DNA from: Sinohyriopsis cumingii
Taxonomy: Eukaryota; Mollusca; Bivalvia; Unionida; Unionidae
Assembly: GCA_028554795.2 (NCBI GenBank)
Contig: CM068831.1
Span: forward strand, 38,003,144 to 38,067,143
Direction of reading: 5' to 3'
DNA: 64,000 bases
The translations under genes and the position numbers were made by a program. Positions 1 through 11,195 of this stretch are shown one piece after another (positions within the stretch are counted from its first letter, which is position 1; the number at the start of each line of letters is the position of its first letter). Under the pieces are notes generated by a model that was not told the DNA's origin, searched no databases, and saw only the letters and a program-made list of their open reading frames with translations.

Positions 1-3
1 GAT

Positions 4-888
4 TTACGAGTCGTTAGAGAATCGTTTTCGAAAATGGAGTTTCACCGTGACCTTGCCTTTTTTGAATGGAATATATTGTCCCAGTTCTCCTTTTATAGCA
101 ATGTTGACACCGTCGAAATACGACTTACTGACAGGTAAATGGCGAGGATATAGAATTTCGCGGTGAACATGATAGATGTTTCTACCTTCCTCGTCAGCGT
201 TCGTGGCAGAATCCACATTGAAAGGAATGACACGCAGTAACAGCACGGAGGTGTGTTACACCACGTTGTACTTCACCACATCGGAGTATACAAAGATCAA
301 ATTCAGTCCTTGGTTCATTTCTACAGGGAATCGAAAATATTTCGCAAAATCAACATTGTCGGTAATGGTTGATATTTAGTTTTTAATCCTGATCATCTTG
401 GGGTTTCCACCATAACGTCATACAATTCAGGACAAAATGTAATGGCCAACACTTTGTCCTATAAAAATTTCATCAACAGGCGACGAGCTATTTTATGGTA
501 CTCGATCGTGACACTTTGTTTGCAAACAGTGCATTGAACCTAGCAGCATTTGCGTTCGCCAGATGTTGGCAGCTAAAATAATAGCCTGGTCGAATTGACA
601 ATAGATAGCTGAACCGTTCAGTTTTTGGGGTCCTGTGTTTTCACAGAGACAACTGCAGTTAGGTTTTCATTCAAGTTTTGTTGCACTTGTTTGACATGAA
701 CATCGACTCTAAAAGTGTTTAGATTTTCAGCGAATATTTGTATTTGTGTAGGGTGAATGATTTCCATGAAAGCAACTTCCCAATGTGCTTCGTGATCCAA
801 TTGGATGGCCTGAGGTACATTGGCCGTTAAACAGCATAAAGTCACTGTCACTAGGTAACGTCAACTATAATTGATTGTTGTTGTTCAT
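4..888 (-). pseudogene. Minor capsid (penton-like) protein, Polinton A
   Basis: Matches the intact minor capsid gene of Polinton C (59972-60910) at both ends: an N-terminal part (about 618-888) with the conserved 'PQAIQLDHEAHWEVA' block, and a C-terminal part (4-246) that ends in the same 'RKRFSNDS' tail. The middle is shortened and out of frame. The start codon overlaps the stop of the upstream membrane-protein gene (ATGA), as in C. It is not expected to make a full capsid vertex protein. Confidence 0.85.
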
Positions 889-1286
889 AATTCCAGAGTT
901 CTGTTGCTGTCCGAGGGGTCACTCGAAGTTAGAGGAGTGTATAAATATGGACTATTGTGGTGGTTGTTGTTGTTGGGGTGGTGACTGGGTTTGGGCACAA
1001 GATTCCCGGTGTTCCCGTTTAAGGAGTATTTCAGAGAAGGAATGCAACTGCTCAGTAAAATGGTCCACACTTGTTTGTCTCTTTGTTACAAGCTCAAATT
1101 GGCAATGGCAGCACCAATGACACAATACGCCACAAAGATTTGGCAGAAAAAGACGATTTGCGTTTTAGACACACGTTCTCCACACCACACCCAAAAGGGT
1201 TGCTTTTGTACATCTTGCAGAGAAGAACTCGGTGAAAGAGTGGTCACTGCGGTGGTAGCGGTAGCTGATGCTGTGTTGAAATTCAT
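885..1286 (-). pseudogene. Two-span membrane protein, Polinton A
   Basis: Counterpart of 59562-59975. The first membrane segment is preserved ('KTQIVFFCQIFVAYC'), then a TAA replaces a Gln codon just after 'NLSL' near 1086, and the same frame continues with the second hydrophobic stretch ('WTILLSSC'). One nonsense mutation therefore breaks an otherwise aligned gene. Confidence 0.8.
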
Positions 1287-2262
1287 AATGGGCACTTCTT
1301 TTTATAGTCGATGACTTGCGAAGCGTCGATCCTAGAATCAAAACTGGGAGGATATCCTTTCCAACGCTCACTGATTTCTTTGACACGATGTTTTCCCACT
1401 TTTCGAGTTCTTCGTTCAAGAATGCTTTCGATGTCGTACACTTCGTCTTCTTTTTTGGTCACGCGTTGTAACCCGGACAAGTAAAACGTTCCTTTTATCA
1501 ATCTCCTGCTGACAACACTCCACTTTTCTTGGGGAAAGCCACCGCCGGTGACGTACCAAACAGACGCTCAAAAACGGTCACTTCGTTATCGGGAGTCACT
1601 TCTTGGCGGGGGGTGGACGTCTGATGTTTCGATGGTAAGATTGGTTGTACGCTTGAACCAGGTGCGGTAAGACGTCGATGTACTTGAGCGTGCATTGATG
1701 CATTAAATATTTCCACATGTCTTGTTTCAAAGTGCGTTGAAAACGTTCCACGATGCTGGCTTTGGTTTCGGGATTCTCAGTGGTGAAAAAAATGAATCTT
1801 ACGTTTCTTTAATTCTGTTTGGAAAGCTTGGTTCAGCAATTCTTTGCCTTTGTCAGTTTGCCATCAAAGAAGGTGATGAACACTTTCAACACCAGTTTGA
1901 GGACTCGCACTAACTCAGTACTCGATTTGGAAGTCAATGGCATGACTAGGAAAATTTGGAAAAAACATCGATGACACAAAATAAATATTTGTAGCTACGA
2001 TTGTAGGTGTCCAAAATGAGAGACATCGGCTTAATCGGCTGCCATTGATGATCAGTTCCCTCCACTTGGGTGCGACTTCTGCAAACTTTTCGTCGAATCG
2101 ATTTGTGTAATGTGTACGTGGCTTGTTCTTGTAGTCATCGATTAAACTGAGGTAAACGGAGACTTTTCAGACGGGTTTTGGCAGCACGATACAATTTCTG
2201 AACTCCTCCGTAACCTCCATAATGGGGTGGATCGTAGAAATGATGGTTAACACCTTCTCCAT
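1283..2262 (-). pseudogene. Polinton integrase with chromodomain, Polinton A
   Basis: Collinear with the intact integrase at 58444-59556. The C-terminal chromodomain is readable (about 1300-1460, 'VYDIESILERRTRKVGK') and fragments of the rve core lie at 1500-2100. Several frameshifts separate them. The normal stop is lost, so the reading frame runs on to 1283. Confidence 0.85.
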
Positions 2263-2264
2263 TG

Positions 2265-2914
2265 TTTGAAAAAGTCACCCACACTTCGCTGATGATATGA
2301 TGATGGCGAAATGATGGTTTGGAAAAGGCATTACATTTCTCATGGTGGGGGCGGTAATGGGATTGCTTTGGTCCTCTTTTCTTTATTTCACTTCTGGTTT
2401 CCCTTCTTTCTTTTTGAATTCTGTCGAAGGAGGAGTCGACGTCATCTTTTTAACCCAAGCTTTAAGTTCTTTTCGTAGGTGAGTGGGGGATGGGGTCAAC
2501 AAGAACGCTGCAATCTTACTAGGAATGGAATCTGTTGACGGTGTATGAAAGACTTCTCGTACCTCTTCTTTCTCAGGCATTCGTGGGGCTGCGTCTGTCT
2601 TGACCTCTGGGGTGGTGGTGGTGGTAATGGATTTTTCATCAGGGTCTTAAAATCTTTCAGAGTGGGTAGAGCTTTTGCGTCTAAAACTTTCTGGTGAAAT
2701 AAATGCAGTCGTTTCAATAGTTGACCGTACTTTTGCGATTGTTTTATGTTTCGGACAAATCGTTGCGATACACCAACGATTGCAATTCGTGTTGTAAATG
2801 GGACATCTCGATCAAATGAGGATTGGGAGGCAAATGCGGGGCGCGTTCTTCGTGCCAACGATGGTATTCCATCTATCGTTTGTAAGACACTAAAGCCGGT
2901 TTTCGTCCTTCCAT
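2265..2914 (-). pseudogene. Unknown helical protein upstream of integrase, Polinton A
   Basis: Counterpart of 57720-58421 in Polinton C. It shares the helical 'SQKYGQLLKRLHLFHQK' block and a proline-rich stretch followed by a lysine-rich tail. Frameshifts separate the N-terminal half from the tail, and a stop interrupts the first residues. Its function is unknown; it always sits just ahead of the integrase in these copies. Confidence 0.8.
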
Positions 2915-2939
2915 TCGATTTCAATGGTCACGCCTGAGA

Positions 2940-3378
2940 TTTTTTATTGCAGAGGTCCCTTTTATCTTCCTGGAAGCATGGATAAAACACTTCCCAGTAG
3001 CCCCAACGTGGGTCCTACTATTCCTTCGGAAAGATTTCCTAACAGGGTTAAAAATCCTGCTTGTTGGACCAATATCTTTTTCTTTTGACGGATGGGTATT
3101 TTTTTTATAACCATTTGGCGAAGAACGTGATGATGTTTGGCTCAGCATTTGTTCTGGTGTTTAGACAAAGGTATCGTGCCTTTCAAGACGTTCAAATAAC
3201 ATTCGCACACTGTATCGATGACGTCTTCGAAGGATGTTTGAAAGAGTTTTTTCCGCATGGGTGGAGAAGCTTTGGACAGCACGAACAATAAATCCCCATG
3301 TGTGACTAAACAAAGAGGAAGTCCTTTCCTTTTCTTTCCTTTGGGGAGTGAAGACTGATGTTTTCACATGGGTGACAT
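2940..3378 (-). pseudogene. Basic core/lytic-like virion protein, Polinton A
   Basis: Counterpart of 57284-57670. A central basic and cysteine-containing part is recognisable, but the frame breaks at least twice and the glycine-rich hydrophobic C-terminus is degraded. The position between the short basic gene and the helical gene matches Polinton C. Confidence 0.7.
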
Positions 3379-3479
3379 CTTTGTTTGTCGGTTCCTGGTC
3401 ACACATCAAAAATACACTAACGTCAAAGACTTGGTACACGCCCTTTTACCTTTTTGTTCACTATCGCATCGTGAAAAAG

Positions 3480-3687
3480 GTGACAATGTGTTTTTCAAAA
3501 TCGCCAAAGAATCCTCCCCTTTGCTGGATTCTCCTTTTCTTTGGAAGATAGGGTCTTTTCTGGGAGTGACGTCGATGCTTGGCTAAGCGTGTTTTCGGAT
3601 GACGAGACTGTCTTTGGTTTTTTTTCCTTTTCCTTTTTGGACAGGAGATCGACGATGGTAACGGTGTGTGCTTCTTTGTGGGGACAT
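3480..3687 (-). pseudogene. Very basic short virion protein, Polinton A
   Basis: Counterpart of 57010-57198. It starts at the equivalent ATG (3687) but soon leaves the Lys/Arg-rich frame. A serine- and lysine-rich readthrough with 'KGRILWRF' replaces the 'RGGFLGDF' end of the intact gene. Confidence 0.6.
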
Positions 3688-3732
3688 CTTTGTGAGTTTA
3701 GGAGCACACAAACACCGAGACCAATACTTTTG

Positions 3733-4680
3733 TCACAAGTCTTTTTTTAATACTGGAATGTGTCGCCACTGATTGTCTATACGTCGTATCAACTTCATAA
3801 CAGGCATACCACGTCGTGGAAGGATTCGCAAAGGACTAAACTGGGACAGTTCTTGATTGAACAAATCCAGTAAACTCTGAAACATGCCCGATCTCTCTTG
3901 GACATTGATTTTGGGGGCATGTACTTTGTAAGGAGTTGCCACTGTAGCTAAAGAGGAGGAGGGTGTCACCGCTGGAGGAGACGTTCTTGGAGACGCTGGT
4001 TTACATTGTTTCATCAAGTCTGGAAGAAAGGGTGTCAAATTGGGTTTGGCTGATATCACAAGCAACGAAGAAGTGGACGAACCTGAAGCTACTGGAGAGG
4101 TTGTCACAGTCTCTGCAGGTCGTGGTTTGCAAATGTAAGGTTGCGTCATGGCCGCAGTGACTCCCTGCGGGAAGAAGCTGTTTTCTGGGATATTTTTGTT
4201 CTGGGGACTTTTCTTTTTCTTTTTCTTAAGGTTTTTTTTTCTGTTGCTGTGACAAAGTCTTGACACCACTGCTCCTTTTTTATTTTGGGTGTATTTAGCT
4301 TTCTTCGTAGTTGTTTTTGTCTTGGGGAGGACTTTGGTGGAATTGGCATCCCATTTTAAGTGGGAACGAATGATGACACCTCCTAGAGATCCGCTACCTC
4401 CAGGTTTCAAACTGATTTGCATTTTGGTTTGAATTTCGATGCGGGGATCAGCCAGATGCATCAGAGCTACATTGCTTGTGTAAATACAGTGTTTGCTTTG
4501 ATGTGGAATGTGAATGATGCCTTGCAGTAATTGACGTGCTGTCACCGTAAACCATCGCATGACTTCTTTGCGATTGGCTTCTAAGACACGAGCATGCATT
4601 TGTGGATTTTTTTGTCGCGACTGATGCCGTACAAGGCACAAATCAATTTCCCGGGAATATGAGACTGAAGTGTCGTTATG
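3733..4680 (-). pseudogene. Lys/Ser/Pro-rich core-like protein, Polinton A
   Basis: Counterpart of 56009-56965. Most of the gene is open, including the conserved block 'LLQGIIHIPHQ' and the C-terminal 'RRIDNQWRHIPV'. The initiator ATG is ATA here, the first 15 or so codons are out of frame with the rest, and the stop is replaced so that the frame runs on by a few codons. It has the best-preserved length of the late genes in this copy. Confidence 0.75.
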
Positions 4681-4748
4681 TTGACGCTGTGTGAAACAGA
4701 TCCAAAGTGTTCGAGGTTATTATAGATTTTTTTTTGCTGTTGTTGTTG

Positions 4749-5455
4749 TTAAGTCGACGAAGGAGACGTTTACACGACAGGCCCTCCGTCTTGGCACCAG
4801 TGGTGAAACAGATGGGTGTGAAATCGCAAATAATCGGAGGTGAAGGGTTTTAAATCCACGAGTAGATAGGCACGTGGGGTTTGAGTGTCATCGTCGTAAA
4901 TCAGCCAAGGCGTTCATAACTGTTTGCCTAACACTCGCACATGAGATTATCTCTAGGGCTTTTAAACAAGACAACATAATGAGCATTGAGACTGATGGTG
5001 TGAAGAGTTTTACTTTGTTGAAACAAATCTTGAGTTATGTAAATGACACTGGCATTACGATGATGCCCTTTGCGCGTAAACCACAGATTAATTTCTTGTT
5101 CGTCTTCTCCTAACATGTCGTCGAAAATAACCAGATGGGTTTGACTGGGGTTAGACACGATCTCGTCGTCTTCGCCAGGAATACCTTCCACAAATACGAT
5201 GGAATCTCCTTGACTTTCTCGCAAGAGGCTGTACATCGATTACCACACGGTCCGTTGAGGTGGAAGATCGATCAAATGATGTATATGTTCGATCAAACGT
5301 TTGACAAATTCGGTTTTGCCTGAACCGCTGGGTCCGGCAATTAACATGTTGAAGGGATGGTGAAGATACAAGGCCTCTCAGCTGGTACACTCCAAGTGTT
5401 CGTCGATGACTTTGAAAGTGGAGGAAGAGGGAGTAAAGACTGTAGAGGTAGCCAT
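4749..5455 (-). pseudogene. FtsK/HerA-type packaging ATPase, Polinton A
   Basis: Counterpart of the ATPase at 55209-55967. The Walker B region ('HLVIFDDMLGEDE') and sensor stretch are readable at 4928-5236. The Walker A region around 5310-5350 is in another frame. Several indels make it non-functional. Confidence 0.85.
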
Positions 5456-5559
5456 AATGCAGAGGATGTCACTTTTGACAAGAACACAGACAAGACCAGA
5501 GTTTTTATACTTTTATTTCAACACATGTTAAAAATGGAACAACACGAAAGACAAATTCA

Positions 5560-6088
5560 TAAAAGCCAAATGGTTAAGTACAGCGATAAAATACACTTCG
5601 AAACGATCAAAGTGGAATATAAGCAAGTCACTGTACAACTTGTTTTTGGTAACAAAAGTGGTCAAGGGACAGTGAGTAATGTTCTAACAGTCTCTCATTG
5701 GGTACAGTCACACAGGTGTCCTCCCGGAATGGCCTTTCGGGAATGTCCATGACAGTCCTGTCCTGAAGGGAGTGGTTGTCCTCGGGTCGGCTTCTTCTCG
5801 CACTGCAGTTAATACAGTTTAAAAGCTACTTTTTACTGGACACTTTAAGTTCAATTTTCCTTTGAATGCATAACAGAATGCCTCGAAACCCTAACCTTTT
5901 CAGTCACGTGGATCTTTCCAGTGAGAGTGTAAGTCACAAACAACTATACACAAATCTTGATAAGCATCCGAAGTGAATAAAATTTCATAAGGAAACTTTT
6001 CTTCAAACAGAGGTCAAGAAGTTTGTGGACGAAAGCTCAAGGCTTTTAGCAGAAAGAGCTTCTCGTGCTCATTTAAACGAAATACCAT
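5560..6088 (-). pseudogene. Acidic/membrane-tail protein remnant, Polinton A
   Basis: Aligned at DNA level with 54575-55124. The N-terminus begins at an ATG at 6088 with the same 'NEHEKLFLLKALSF' style start. The part near 5700-5755 matches the C copy's region encoding 'IPERSFRED'. The middle is deleted. Confidence 0.6.
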
Positions 6089-6310
6089 AATTTTTTGGGT
6101 ACAGTTCAGATTGTACCTAGCCCACAAGGAATCGACTGGTAAACGAAATCCCTGAAAGCAAGTCACTAAGACACATACCACACGTCGACCCCGATTCATG
6201 TTACACAGTTCACGTAATAAAACACCAACACGGTAATCCTCCACCATTTGAATACTGTCATTGATTTCCTTCCACGGAATCTGTTGTATCACCACTGATA
6301 AAGATCGTGA
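6089..6310 (-). pseudogene. Small conserved protein (VIQQIPWKE family), Polinton A
   Basis: Counterpart of 54360-54584. It shares 'SVVIQQIPWKEIND' and 'RRVVCVLVTCFQGFRLPVDSLW' with the intact copy. It is fused in frame to the decayed gene downstream. Function unknown. Confidence 0.7.
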
Positions 6311-6790
6311 CTTGGTAGCCTGTTTTTTATACCTCGTTTTTGTCGGAGGCAATACGTGTACTTCCTGCACAGAGATGATCGTACTCCAGTGGCGAATCTA
6401 AATGGTTTTGTCACTAACTTGCACATCATACCACACCGTTCTGAAGTTTCCTCTTGAACTAAGTTTACGCCGTGTAAAAGATTTTGGTAATCCTCTAACT
6501 CTTCCTCTGAAATTCGTTGCAGTAAGACCACCTTGTAGTAAAATGAATGAGTCATTACAATCCAATCCTTCTCGCCCACGTCCAGTTTAACAATGTCTGA
6601 CTACTGGAATACTTTTATCTGAATAAGTCCTCTTATAGCATTCAGGTACCAATGGTTTAAACATCGTTGACTTAACGAATGACGAATGAAATTGTTCTAA
6701 GCGTTTCACTTGTATTTTGATCAGCTCTCGGTAAATGCGTTACCCTAACTCCACAGGCAAACCACTAATGTTCTCTTGTATAGTATCCAT
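6310..6790 (-). pseudogene. F-box-like protein, second of pair, Polinton A
   Basis: The start at 6790 matches the 'MDTLQENIRALPVEL' start of the Polinton C pair, followed by a stop where C has an Arg codon. A later part (6289-6579) retains the 'EELEDYQNLLHGVNLVQEETSER' block, quoted here only to locate the match to the first C paralogue. Confidence 0.7.
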
Positions 6791-6797
6791 GATTATG

Positions 6798-7217
6798 TCA
6801 GTCGGTATTTATACCCACGTTGGAGTCACTTCTAAATGGCCTTATTTTATTTAAAATCTTCTCGTAGAGCGTAATTTCTGACCACTGCCATTCAGGGTAA
6901 CGGTCAAGAATGGTAATAAAATCTTCTGATGTAATCGGTCTAAAGCGGATTAATCGGATGAACGCATACTTGATCAAAACAAATCTGACAAGTTTGTTGA
7001 CTTTTATCAATTTCCTCTTGTGAATTTTCGATACAAACGTTCCTCAGTCACCAATTGAGCTTTTGCTCTGCCAAGTCCCTGTCAAACTACCTTGTAGAAC
7101 GTTTCTTGCAATTCGATTGGTAATTCTTGAATATTTATTTTTAAATGGGGTTTAAATACTTGTCTCGGTGTTGTCCAACGTTTGACTCCTAGCCAAGCTG
7201 GTTTCTTAAAAGACATA
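6798..7217 (-). pseudogene. F-box-like protein, first of pair, Polinton A
   Basis: A second related remnant upstream of the previous one. From an ATG at 7217 it encodes a different N-terminal leader (about 30 residues), followed by 'NIQELPIELQETFYK', which resembles the 'NIRALPVELRERIYREL' core of the C pair. It then breaks. This shows the pair existed before A and C separated and that one member once had a longer N-terminus. Confidence 0.55.
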
Positions 7218-7227
7218 GCATGTCACG

Positions 7228-7870
7228 TCAATGACTAGGGTCTACTATAGGTAGGTTGTGACAATGCGGAGACCATCGAGCATGTTCCAGGTAAGCAGAA
7301 TCTTTTGCTCCCACTCTTGAAGTAACACACCGCAAATGAAGCACTTGACAGTATCCCCTTTCCTCAAGTAGATAAATCCGGCACTGGCTAATTCTTCGGG
7401 GGTAGGTCCTTCCAGATATTACACCATTGTACTTGGAACGGTTGAAATCGACTTTCAAAGTCGCAGTATTCAGGCAAACGCACAGGGAACGAACCCAATC
7501 GTCTTTAACGGGTTCCTTTCAATGAGGATACGGTGAAACCCGCAGTAGTTTGCTCATTTTTGGATGACATCCGTATGTTGGTAGCTGCATGGTTTCACGT
7601 GGAGGATGACATTGACAATGAAAACCACTAAAGTGATACTGTTTTCTGTAACGAGTGGCATCGCAGTCGCATCCATCAGGTTTACCGTGTACAGTACACT
7701 TTTCATGGTAGGTGTAGTGGTAGTCGTAGTAGTAGTCATAACAAAGTTCCCATGATGTGGTATTGAATTGCTGAGGTCACAGCGTAAGCTATCACTCTCA
7801 TCGCAAGGCACAGCATCACACTCCATTTGAGAATCACCGAACTTGAATGATGTCTCTTTAAAGTGTTTAT
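7228..7870 (-). pseudogene. BIR-domain (IAP-like) protein, Polinton A
   Basis: Counterpart of the second BIR gene of Polinton C (52694-53437). The Cys-rich N-terminal part and the zinc-binding end of the BIR fold ('DSAYLEHARWSPHCHNLP') are recognisable in different frames. The start codon is ATA. The first BIR gene of C (52176-52634) has no counterpart: the polymerase remnant is followed directly by this gene. Confidence 0.75.
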
Positions 7871-7929
7871 CTTTCTCGCTTGGTCTTAATAGTTACAATG
7901 AACTATCGGTCTTGGACGTTGTCCCTCTT

Positions 7930-9356
7930 TATATGCTGACCAATATCGACGTGTCCGTACGGCAAAGTGACGTGGTTGGAAGCCGCACTTGCTTTTGGTA
8001 CACTATTTGACACACTTTTTCCAAAGGCCGACTGACAATTTGGTGTGTGGGTAAACGTACAACCGTTCGTAGGTAGTCACTTTAAAGTTTCCATCCTGTC
8101 CAGGCTGCAAGGTTTCTTTCAGTACGCCAATGTTCACCACTCGACTGGTGAGATAATTGAGGGACAATCTTTTCACTCTGAATTCGGCGTGAACTTCTCC
8201 TTGTTTGTTCCAGTACTCGTAGCCGTAATTCTTGGGACCGCCACTAGCAAAACTTAGAATCCTGTCGGCGGGGTTCTCGTCCGTCCAGGATCCTAAACGG
8301 TCTCCATCCATTTAAGGGTGGCGGTGACTCAGCCGATCGATGCAGATGAAACTGTCCGTGTCAATGTACATGACGCAATCTCCTAACAGTTCTAAAATTC
8401 GTACAATTTTAAGCGAGCATGGGTTGTCACATAAGCAGCAATGATGACATTTCCAAATTCGACGGCTTCTACAAAGTCCAGTTTTTCTTCGTAATTGGTC
8501 AGAATCAAATCCTTCCGCGGGTTCAGAGGGTCCGCGAACTTGTAACTTTCCACGATGCGCTCAATTTCGGGGTCAGTTTTCAAACGGTCATCGTAGTCGT
8601 GTTCCCACATTCCCACCACTTAGTATCCTTGCTGTTCTAACTTCAAGCGTCGCTGACAAGTAGCTTCGTACAAGTCTTACATGGTCCGTTGTAAAAACTG
8701 ACTTTTAGTGTCACGTTGAGGGTAGCAGACGAGACATCCGTGAAATAAGCACCCGTTAAACTCGTACACGATTTTGGGGTTTTCTAAGTCTGAGCCATCC
8801 ACCGAATACGTTCCGATGATCTTTTCGCCTCCTTCGTTTCTGGCATGTTGAATCCATTTGTCTTCCTTGTCGCACAAGTAATGTAGCCAGCGTAGGGCTT
8901 TGACCGAGTATCGACGTTTGACGAAGTTGGTCGTTTGAGGGGTGATGCCAGCCAGGGTGTTTTGGGACATGAATCGTTGACAGGACACTAAGGAACACGC
9001 TTTGGCAATGGTGCAGGCTTCTTTCAAAGGATCAATCCCTCCGTGTTCCACGAACAATTCTCGAAATTTTCCACAGCAACGCCATAAACTGTCCACGTCG
9101 GAACGACAATACTTAAACATTTCTTCCTAAACGTCGAATGAGTCAGAGGCGTGAAAAAGTGCGGCAAATAGCCTTTGGACATTTCTGTCATTTCAAACGT
9201 TTTAGGCATTCGACTCACAAGCATAGCCAAATAACTCATCGAATATTCAAACTGCATGAATTTGTGCCAAGACTTCAGCTACTGTACGAGGCGATAAATC
9301 ACGTTTCTGCCTCTTACTTCTTCTCTTTTCTCCACGAAATGATGCGATCGTTTCAT
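7930..9356 (-). pseudogene. Protein-primed DNA polymerase B, internally deleted, Polinton A
   Basis: The first ~35 residues match the start of the 1345-residue polymerase of Polinton C. The sequence then jumps to the region before ExoIII, deleting roughly 500 residues that include the zinc cluster, ExoI and ExoII. Later parts (8677-9120, 8392-8619, 8003-8311) match the palm and C-terminus, but motif A and much of motifs B and C are lost or out of frame. No active polymerase is possible. Confidence 0.9.
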
Positions 9357-9427
9357 CTTTACTGCAAAAAAGGCCAAATGACTGCATTTTAAACGCCATG
9401 GGTACATTCATATCTATGTCAGACCAG

Positions 9428-9440
9428 TGTATATATAAAG
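9428..9440 (+). promoter_or_regulatory. TATA box of CCHC gene, Polinton A
   Basis: A 'TATATATAAAGG' run lies about 55 nt ahead of the ATG of the CCHC gene. It corresponds to the TATA box of the intact CCHC gene in Polinton C. Confidence 0.6.
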
Positions 9441-9492
9441 GGTTAGTGTCTTCCCTCCTTGCATTCATTTCCCTCTCAAACCGACCAGAACA

Positions 9493-9936
9493 ATGGAAGA
9501 GCCCACACAGATCGAACGTGTGATCAGAGCTTTGCGATGTATCATGCGAAAGTTTTCTTCAGACAAGCAGACAGACTACTCTCCCTCCTTTCGAAATACA
9601 TGTCTAGATACTTGCTATATCTATAAGAAGAAACGGCATTGGGCTGCAGAGTGTCCACACCGTCAAAAAAATAACACAGGTGTCCGACGAGACAAAAGTC
9701 GAGATAACTGTTATCATTGTCAAGAGAAAGAACATTGGTCTTCAGAATGCCCTGAGAAACAAAAGGAGCAAGAGGAAGAGAGGGCTTCGGAACAGGAAGA
9801 ACAGTTATCCCCTCAAAAGGAAGAAACCAGACATGTGCAGAAAGAGAAGCAAGAGAAGAAAACAAGACAAGTAGAAAGTGAGGAAGAAGAGGAAAAATCA
9901 GTGCAAGTTAAGAAATTCAAAAAACAAAGAGAGTGA
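9493..9936 (+). pseudogene. CCHC zinc-knuckle protein, Polinton A
   Basis: Open over 147 residues and aligned with the CCHC protein of Polinton C (47510-47980, minus). The second knuckle keeps its Cys-Cys-His-Cys ligands ('CYHCQEKEHWSSEC'). The first has lost its second Cys ('CYIYKKKRHWAAEC'), so zinc binding by that knuckle should fail. A long Glu/Lys/Arg-rich tail follows. It is the only full-length open gene in this copy, but it is probably no longer selected. Confidence 0.65.
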
Positions 9937-10172
9937 ACTTAGACACAGAAGAAGTCTATGAACTTTTAAAGTGTATTGTTGTGAATTGGATTGTAAAATT
10001 TGTAACAGAAAAAACCAGACAGAAAAGGTAAGTGTCTCTTGGTTGTGGTTTTTTTTTAAAATATGGATCTACACTCACGCATTCACACACGTACATCGTG
10101 GGGGAAAAAGCGATTTTGAGTTTTAATTGATTTTGGTAAAATTAATACTAACACTTTTCGAAAGAAGTGGGT

Positions 10173-10188
10173 TGCCCTGAGAAGGACC
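10173..10188 (-). terminator. Degenerate histone-type 3' stem-loop, Polinton A
   Basis: On the minus strand the sequence is GGTCCT-TCTC-AGGGCA followed by ACCCA, then TTTCGAAAAG about 10 nt later. This is a mutated form of the stem-loop at 47248-47263 in Polinton C, at the same place after the coiled-coil gene. Confidence 0.7.
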
Positions 10189-10199
10189 GTTGGGTGTTT

Positions 10200-10290
10200 G
10201 TTTTTATATTTAAAAAAAGCAGAAACGGGACGTAATCAGCTCTAACTGCCTTAATCCTTTGCCACGGCCAAGGACTACTTCTAGATTTGC
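10200..10290 (-). pseudogene. C-terminal end of coiled-coil gene, Polinton A
   Basis: On the minus strand this stretch encodes the 'LGRGKGLRQL' end found at the C-terminus of the coiled-coil gene at 46654-47220. Only about 30 codons remain; the rest was lost at the junction with Polinton B. Confidence 0.7.
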
Positions 10291-10457
10291 TTCTGATCGT
10301 TTTGACGTCTACTTTATCGATGTACTTAACCATTTGGCCTTTTTGTATTTTTGTCTTTCGTGTTCAATTTTAAACGTTTTGAAATAAACGTGTCCTGAAA
10401 AGAATAAAAACTCTTTTCTTGTCTGTCTTCGTTTCAAACGTGACACTCTCCTTCGCT

Positions 10458-11166
10458 ATGGCTACCTCTGCTGTCTCTGCTCCCTCTTTCCCAACTTTCA
10501 AAGTCATCGACAAACATTAGATCGTGCTAGTTGGGAGAACTTGTATCTTCGCCATCCCTTTAAGATAAACTGCTGGACCGAGCTGTTCTGGCAAAACCTA
10601 ATTTGTAAAACGTTTGATTGAACATAAACATAACTTGATCGATCATCCAACTCAACGCATCATGTGCTAAATCGGCGTACAGTCTTCTGCGAGAAAGTCA
10701 AGGAGATATTATCGTGTTTGTGGAAGGCATTCCTGGCGAAATGGACAGGATCGTGTCAGACTCCATTCAAACTCATCTGGTCATCTTCGATGACATGTTA
10801 GGAGAACACAAAGAAGAAATTAAACTGTGGTTTACGAGCAAAGGGCATCATCGTAATGCCAGTGTCATTTACATCAACCAAAACCTGTTTCAACGAAGTA
10901 AAGCCCATCGGACCATCAGTCTCAATGCTTATTACGTGGTCTTGTTTAAAAAGCCTAGAGACAAATCACAAGGGCAAGTGTTAGCCAAACAGTTAGGAAT
11001 TCCTTGGCTGACTCATGCATACGACGATGACACTCAAACCCCTCACGCCTATTTACTCGTGGATTTAAAACCCACCACCCCCGATTATTTGCCTCTTCGT
11101 AGCCATCTGTTTCACCACTGGTGCCAAGACGGAGGGCCTGTCGTGTACACGTCCCCATCGACTTAA
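10458..11166 (+). pseudogene. Packaging ATPase, Polinton B
   Basis: Starts at the same 'MATSAVSAPS' ATG as the C copy. The region encoding Walker A (about 10570-10600) is scrambled by indels. From 10714 onward the frame is open to the stop, with Walker B 'HLVIFDDMLGE' and the C-terminal half nearly unchanged. Confidence 0.85.
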
Positions 11167-11195
11167 AAAAAATCTTTTGGTCTGTCTTAAGATCG

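Larger units (their letters stand above)
1..10290 (-). mobile_element. Polinton A, decayed partial copy (minus orientation)
   Basis: Read on the minus strand, this region matches Polinton C gene by gene from the spacer gene ahead of the CCHC gene to the minor capsid gene, which runs off the left window edge. Nearly every gene carries frameshifts, stops or deletions. The first BIR gene is missing and the polymerase has lost most of its N-terminal half. The copy ends near 10290, where it meets Polinton B head to head, so its own terminal repeat is absent. Confidence 0.9.

Noticed and set aside
10875-11166. Functional short ATPase in Polinton B
   Set aside because: The open part lacks Walker A and the upstream region is scrambled, so ATP binding is not expected.
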